This document shows, piece by piece, positions 14,125 to 15,508 of a stretch of DNA of 15,508 bases (positions are counted from its first letter, which is position 1; every line of letters starts with the position of its first letter). Made by a program: the position numbers and the translations under genes. The notes beneath the pieces were generated by a model. That model was not told the DNA's origin. It made no database searches and was given only the letters and a program-made list of their open reading frames with translations. This DNA comes from Cloacimonetes bacterium SCGC AAA252-N17 (lineage in GTDB: Bacteria; Cloacimonadota; Cloacimonadia; JGIOTU-2): NCBI GenBank assembly GCA_000404785.1, contig ASNI01000059.1, forward strand, positions 1 through 15,508. Direction: 5' to 3'.

Positions 14125-15420
14125 TTACTCCTTTTCGTCATCTGTTTTCACCACGAGGATCTGGTCCCATTGCGTGGTGAAATGAGGGGATTTGTGCATA
14201 CGCTTCATCATCCATGGTTTCTTGATACCTGTAGCTGCGTAGTGCAGTGTATTGCTTCCCCATTTCTCATTGATGTTGTCTATGATATGTGTCAGTTTTC
14301 GGTTTCTGCTGTGGAAATAGGATTCTGTGAAAAGATTGAGCTGGTACTTACCCTGCTCAACAATTCCGCTAAGCATCACGCCGGCTTTTTTGTAGCGGTA
14401 CCCTTCTCTGAATATTTTTTTTAGATTTTCATGAGCGTGGGAAATGAATTCCGCAGTACTATCTGTAGCTTCCGGCAGTTCAAACATATAAGCATTTGAA
14501 TATTGAGGTTCCTTTGGCCTGAACCGATTTGTCGCCACAAAGACTTGAATCAAAGAGGCAAGGCATTTCTGTTTTCTGAGTTTTTCAGCAGCAGTTGTTA
14601 CATATGTCGCCACCGCCTCCTCCAGTTCTTCAAGAGTCTCAACAGGTCGTCCAAAAGAGCATGAGCTTACGATCTCTTTTTTGTGTGGAGTAACTTCTTC
14701 AAGATTGATAGAGGGAGTTCCACGAAGTTCAAAAACTGTGGCAAGTCCCATGACCGTCATATTCTTTTTCACCCATTTATCAGGTGCATATTTCAGATCG
14801 TAGGCGGTGTGAAAATTATTACGTTTAAGCAATTTTTCGTATTGCCAGCCCACTCCCCAGATGTCTGATACATCTACCTGTTTCAGGAATTCATCTATCT
14901 CATGTTCGCTGAAGGATGTGATGTCGAGCACACCTTTATACTTCTTGTTTTTCTTTGCAAAACGGTTTGCGACTTTTGCCAGTGTTTTCGTTTCTGCAAT
15001 ACCAATTGAGACAGGAATCCCTGTCCAGTTTGTAACTGTGTTTTTGATTCTCCAACCATATTCAGTCAGGTCTCGATCTGCAAAACCTGTCAGATCAAGA
15101 AAAGCTTCATCGATTGAGTAGATTTCCAGATCAGGACTGAATTGCTCTAAGGTTTGCATCACACGATGCGACATGTCGCCATAGAGGGTATAGTTGGATG
15201 AGAATACATAGATGTTATGTTTCTTAATAAGATGCTCTGCTTCGAAAACCGGTTTTCCAAAAGGCATACACAAAGCTTTAGCTTCGTTAGAGCGAGCAAC
15301 TACACAACCGTCATTATTTGAAAGCACGATGATGGGTTTGCCCTCAAGCTCAGGTCTGAATAAACGCTCGCAGGAAGCGTAGAAATTATTGCAATCAACA
15401 AGGGCGACGATGTTTTTCAT
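14125..15420 (-). CDS. umuC: Y-family translesion DNA polymerase, UmuC-like
   Basis: The start at 15420 (MKNIVALVDCNNFYASCERL) matches the normal UmuC N-terminus; a GTG five codons upstream (15435) is possible but less likely, and neither has a clear ribosome site. The 431-aa protein has palm residues D9 and D104-E105 (SIDEAFLDL), a steric-gate Tyr at about residue 14 (FYASCE), helix-hairpin-helix elements near 185-215 (IWGVGWQYEKLL), the little finger (about 245-355), a QLNLF clamp-binding motif (360-364), and a DUF4113-type end (LHYAATGIKKPWMMKRM...SPHFTTQWDQIL). It would insert nucleotides opposite lesions, tethered to the beta clamp. No umuD-like partner lies in the window. It forms a two-gene operon with the SRAP gene. 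The complete C-terminal motif argues for UmuC rather than DinB. Confidence 0.94.
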   Translation of the reverse strand: MKNIVALVDCNNFYASCERLFRPELEGKPIIVLSNNDGCVVARSNEAKALCMPFGKPVFEAEHLIKKHNIYVFSSNYTLYGDMSHRVMQTLEQFSPDLEIYSIDEAFLDLTGFADRDLTEYGWRIKNTVTNWTGIPVSIGIAETKTLAKVANRFAKKNKKYKGVLDITSFSEHEIDEFLKQVDVSDIWGVGWQYEKLLKRNNFHTAYDLKYAPDKWVKKNMTVMGLATVFELRGTPSINLEEVTPHKKEIVSSCSFGRPVETLEELEEAVATYVTTAAEKLRKQKCLASLIQVFVATNRFRPKEPQYSNAYMFELPEATDSTAEFISHAHENLKKIFREGYRYKKAGVMLSGIVEQGKYQLNLFTESYFHSRNRKLTHIIDNINEKWGSNTLHYAATGIKKPWMMKRMHKSPHFTTQWDQILVVKTDDEKE

Positions 15421-15449
15421 ATAAGAATAGAACACTCAAGAATAGCACG

Positions 15450-15484
15450 CAGATTAACACAGATTGAGCAGATTTGCGCAGATG
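15450..15484. repeat. CAGATT array with ~10-bp period
   Basis: CAGATT occurs at 15450, 15460 and 15469 and CAGATG at 15479, a spacing of 10, 9 and 10 bp. The array lies 30-65 bp upstream of the umuC-like start, on the side where its promoter must be. Similar strings are, to my memory, a common dispersed spacer repeat in uncultured bacteria. Helical-period spacing would also suit a protein-binding array. Confidence 0.6.
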
Positions 15485-15508
15485 AATATTTAGTATATAT
15501 TTTCTTTT

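Noticed and set aside
14089..15121. Plus-strand open frames opposite the polymerase and SRAP genes
   Set aside because: The minus-strand genes carry full catalytic motifs; the opposing frames have Cys/Phe/Ser-rich antisense composition and no ribosome sites.

Overview
The window reads as a chromosomal stretch of an uncultured, AT-rich bacterium. Shine-Dalgarno sites are clear, GTG and TTG starts occur, and the spacers carry degenerate AT-rich repeats. The gene set (PepT-like M20 peptidase, class V aminotransferase, PDZ/radical-SAM DUF512 protein) and the repeat style would fit a Cloacimonadota-like or other FCB-group genome. That placement is an impression; no rRNA or other marker is present to prove it. 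No tRNA, rRNA, CRISPR array, transposase or integrase was seen.

Layout. (1) 1-843 is a gene-poor spacer with a heptamer repeat array, a small frameshifted gene at an A6 run (443-690) and a dispersed repeat. (2) 844-6131 is an AT-rich, AGA-rich accessory island on the + strand. It holds a four-TM membrane protein, then a tight four-gene operon: an MmeI-like single-chain restriction-modification enzyme, a DUF2188 protein, a small Cys-rich protein and a Shedu-type (DUF4263) nuclease. The operon ends in a good intrinsic terminator. (3) 6132-7646 is a 1.5 kb spacer with a ~190-bp imperfect direct repeat in two copies, several hairpins, and one doubtful 123-codon ORF. (4) 7650-13391 is a higher-GC housekeeping-like + strand run: PepT-like M20 peptidase and class V aminotransferase (terminator), then a DUF512 radical SAM protein, an unrecognised 349-aa protein and a class I SAM methyltransferase. 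(5) 13448-15420 on the minus strand is a translesion/abasic-site repair pair, umuC-like Y-family polymerase followed by an SRAP (YedK/HMCES) protein, with their ORFs 2 nt apart. (6) 15436-15508 is a spacer with a ~10-bp periodic CAGATT array.

How the genes work together. The island looks like a compound anti-phage defence locus. The MmeI-like enzyme supplies modification-sensitive cutting, Shedu supplies a second PD-(D/E)XK nuclease, and two small proteins of unknown role sit between them in the same apparent transcript. The upstream membrane protein could be a further defence component, but it has its own promoter-proximal spacer. Repeats sharing a TTCACCAATTTCTTGACA-like core lie before the membrane gene, before the restriction gene and after the Shedu gene. 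They bracket the modules and could be recombination substrates. The best candidate for an undescribed system is the 1788-6131 operon, in particular the two small linker proteins.
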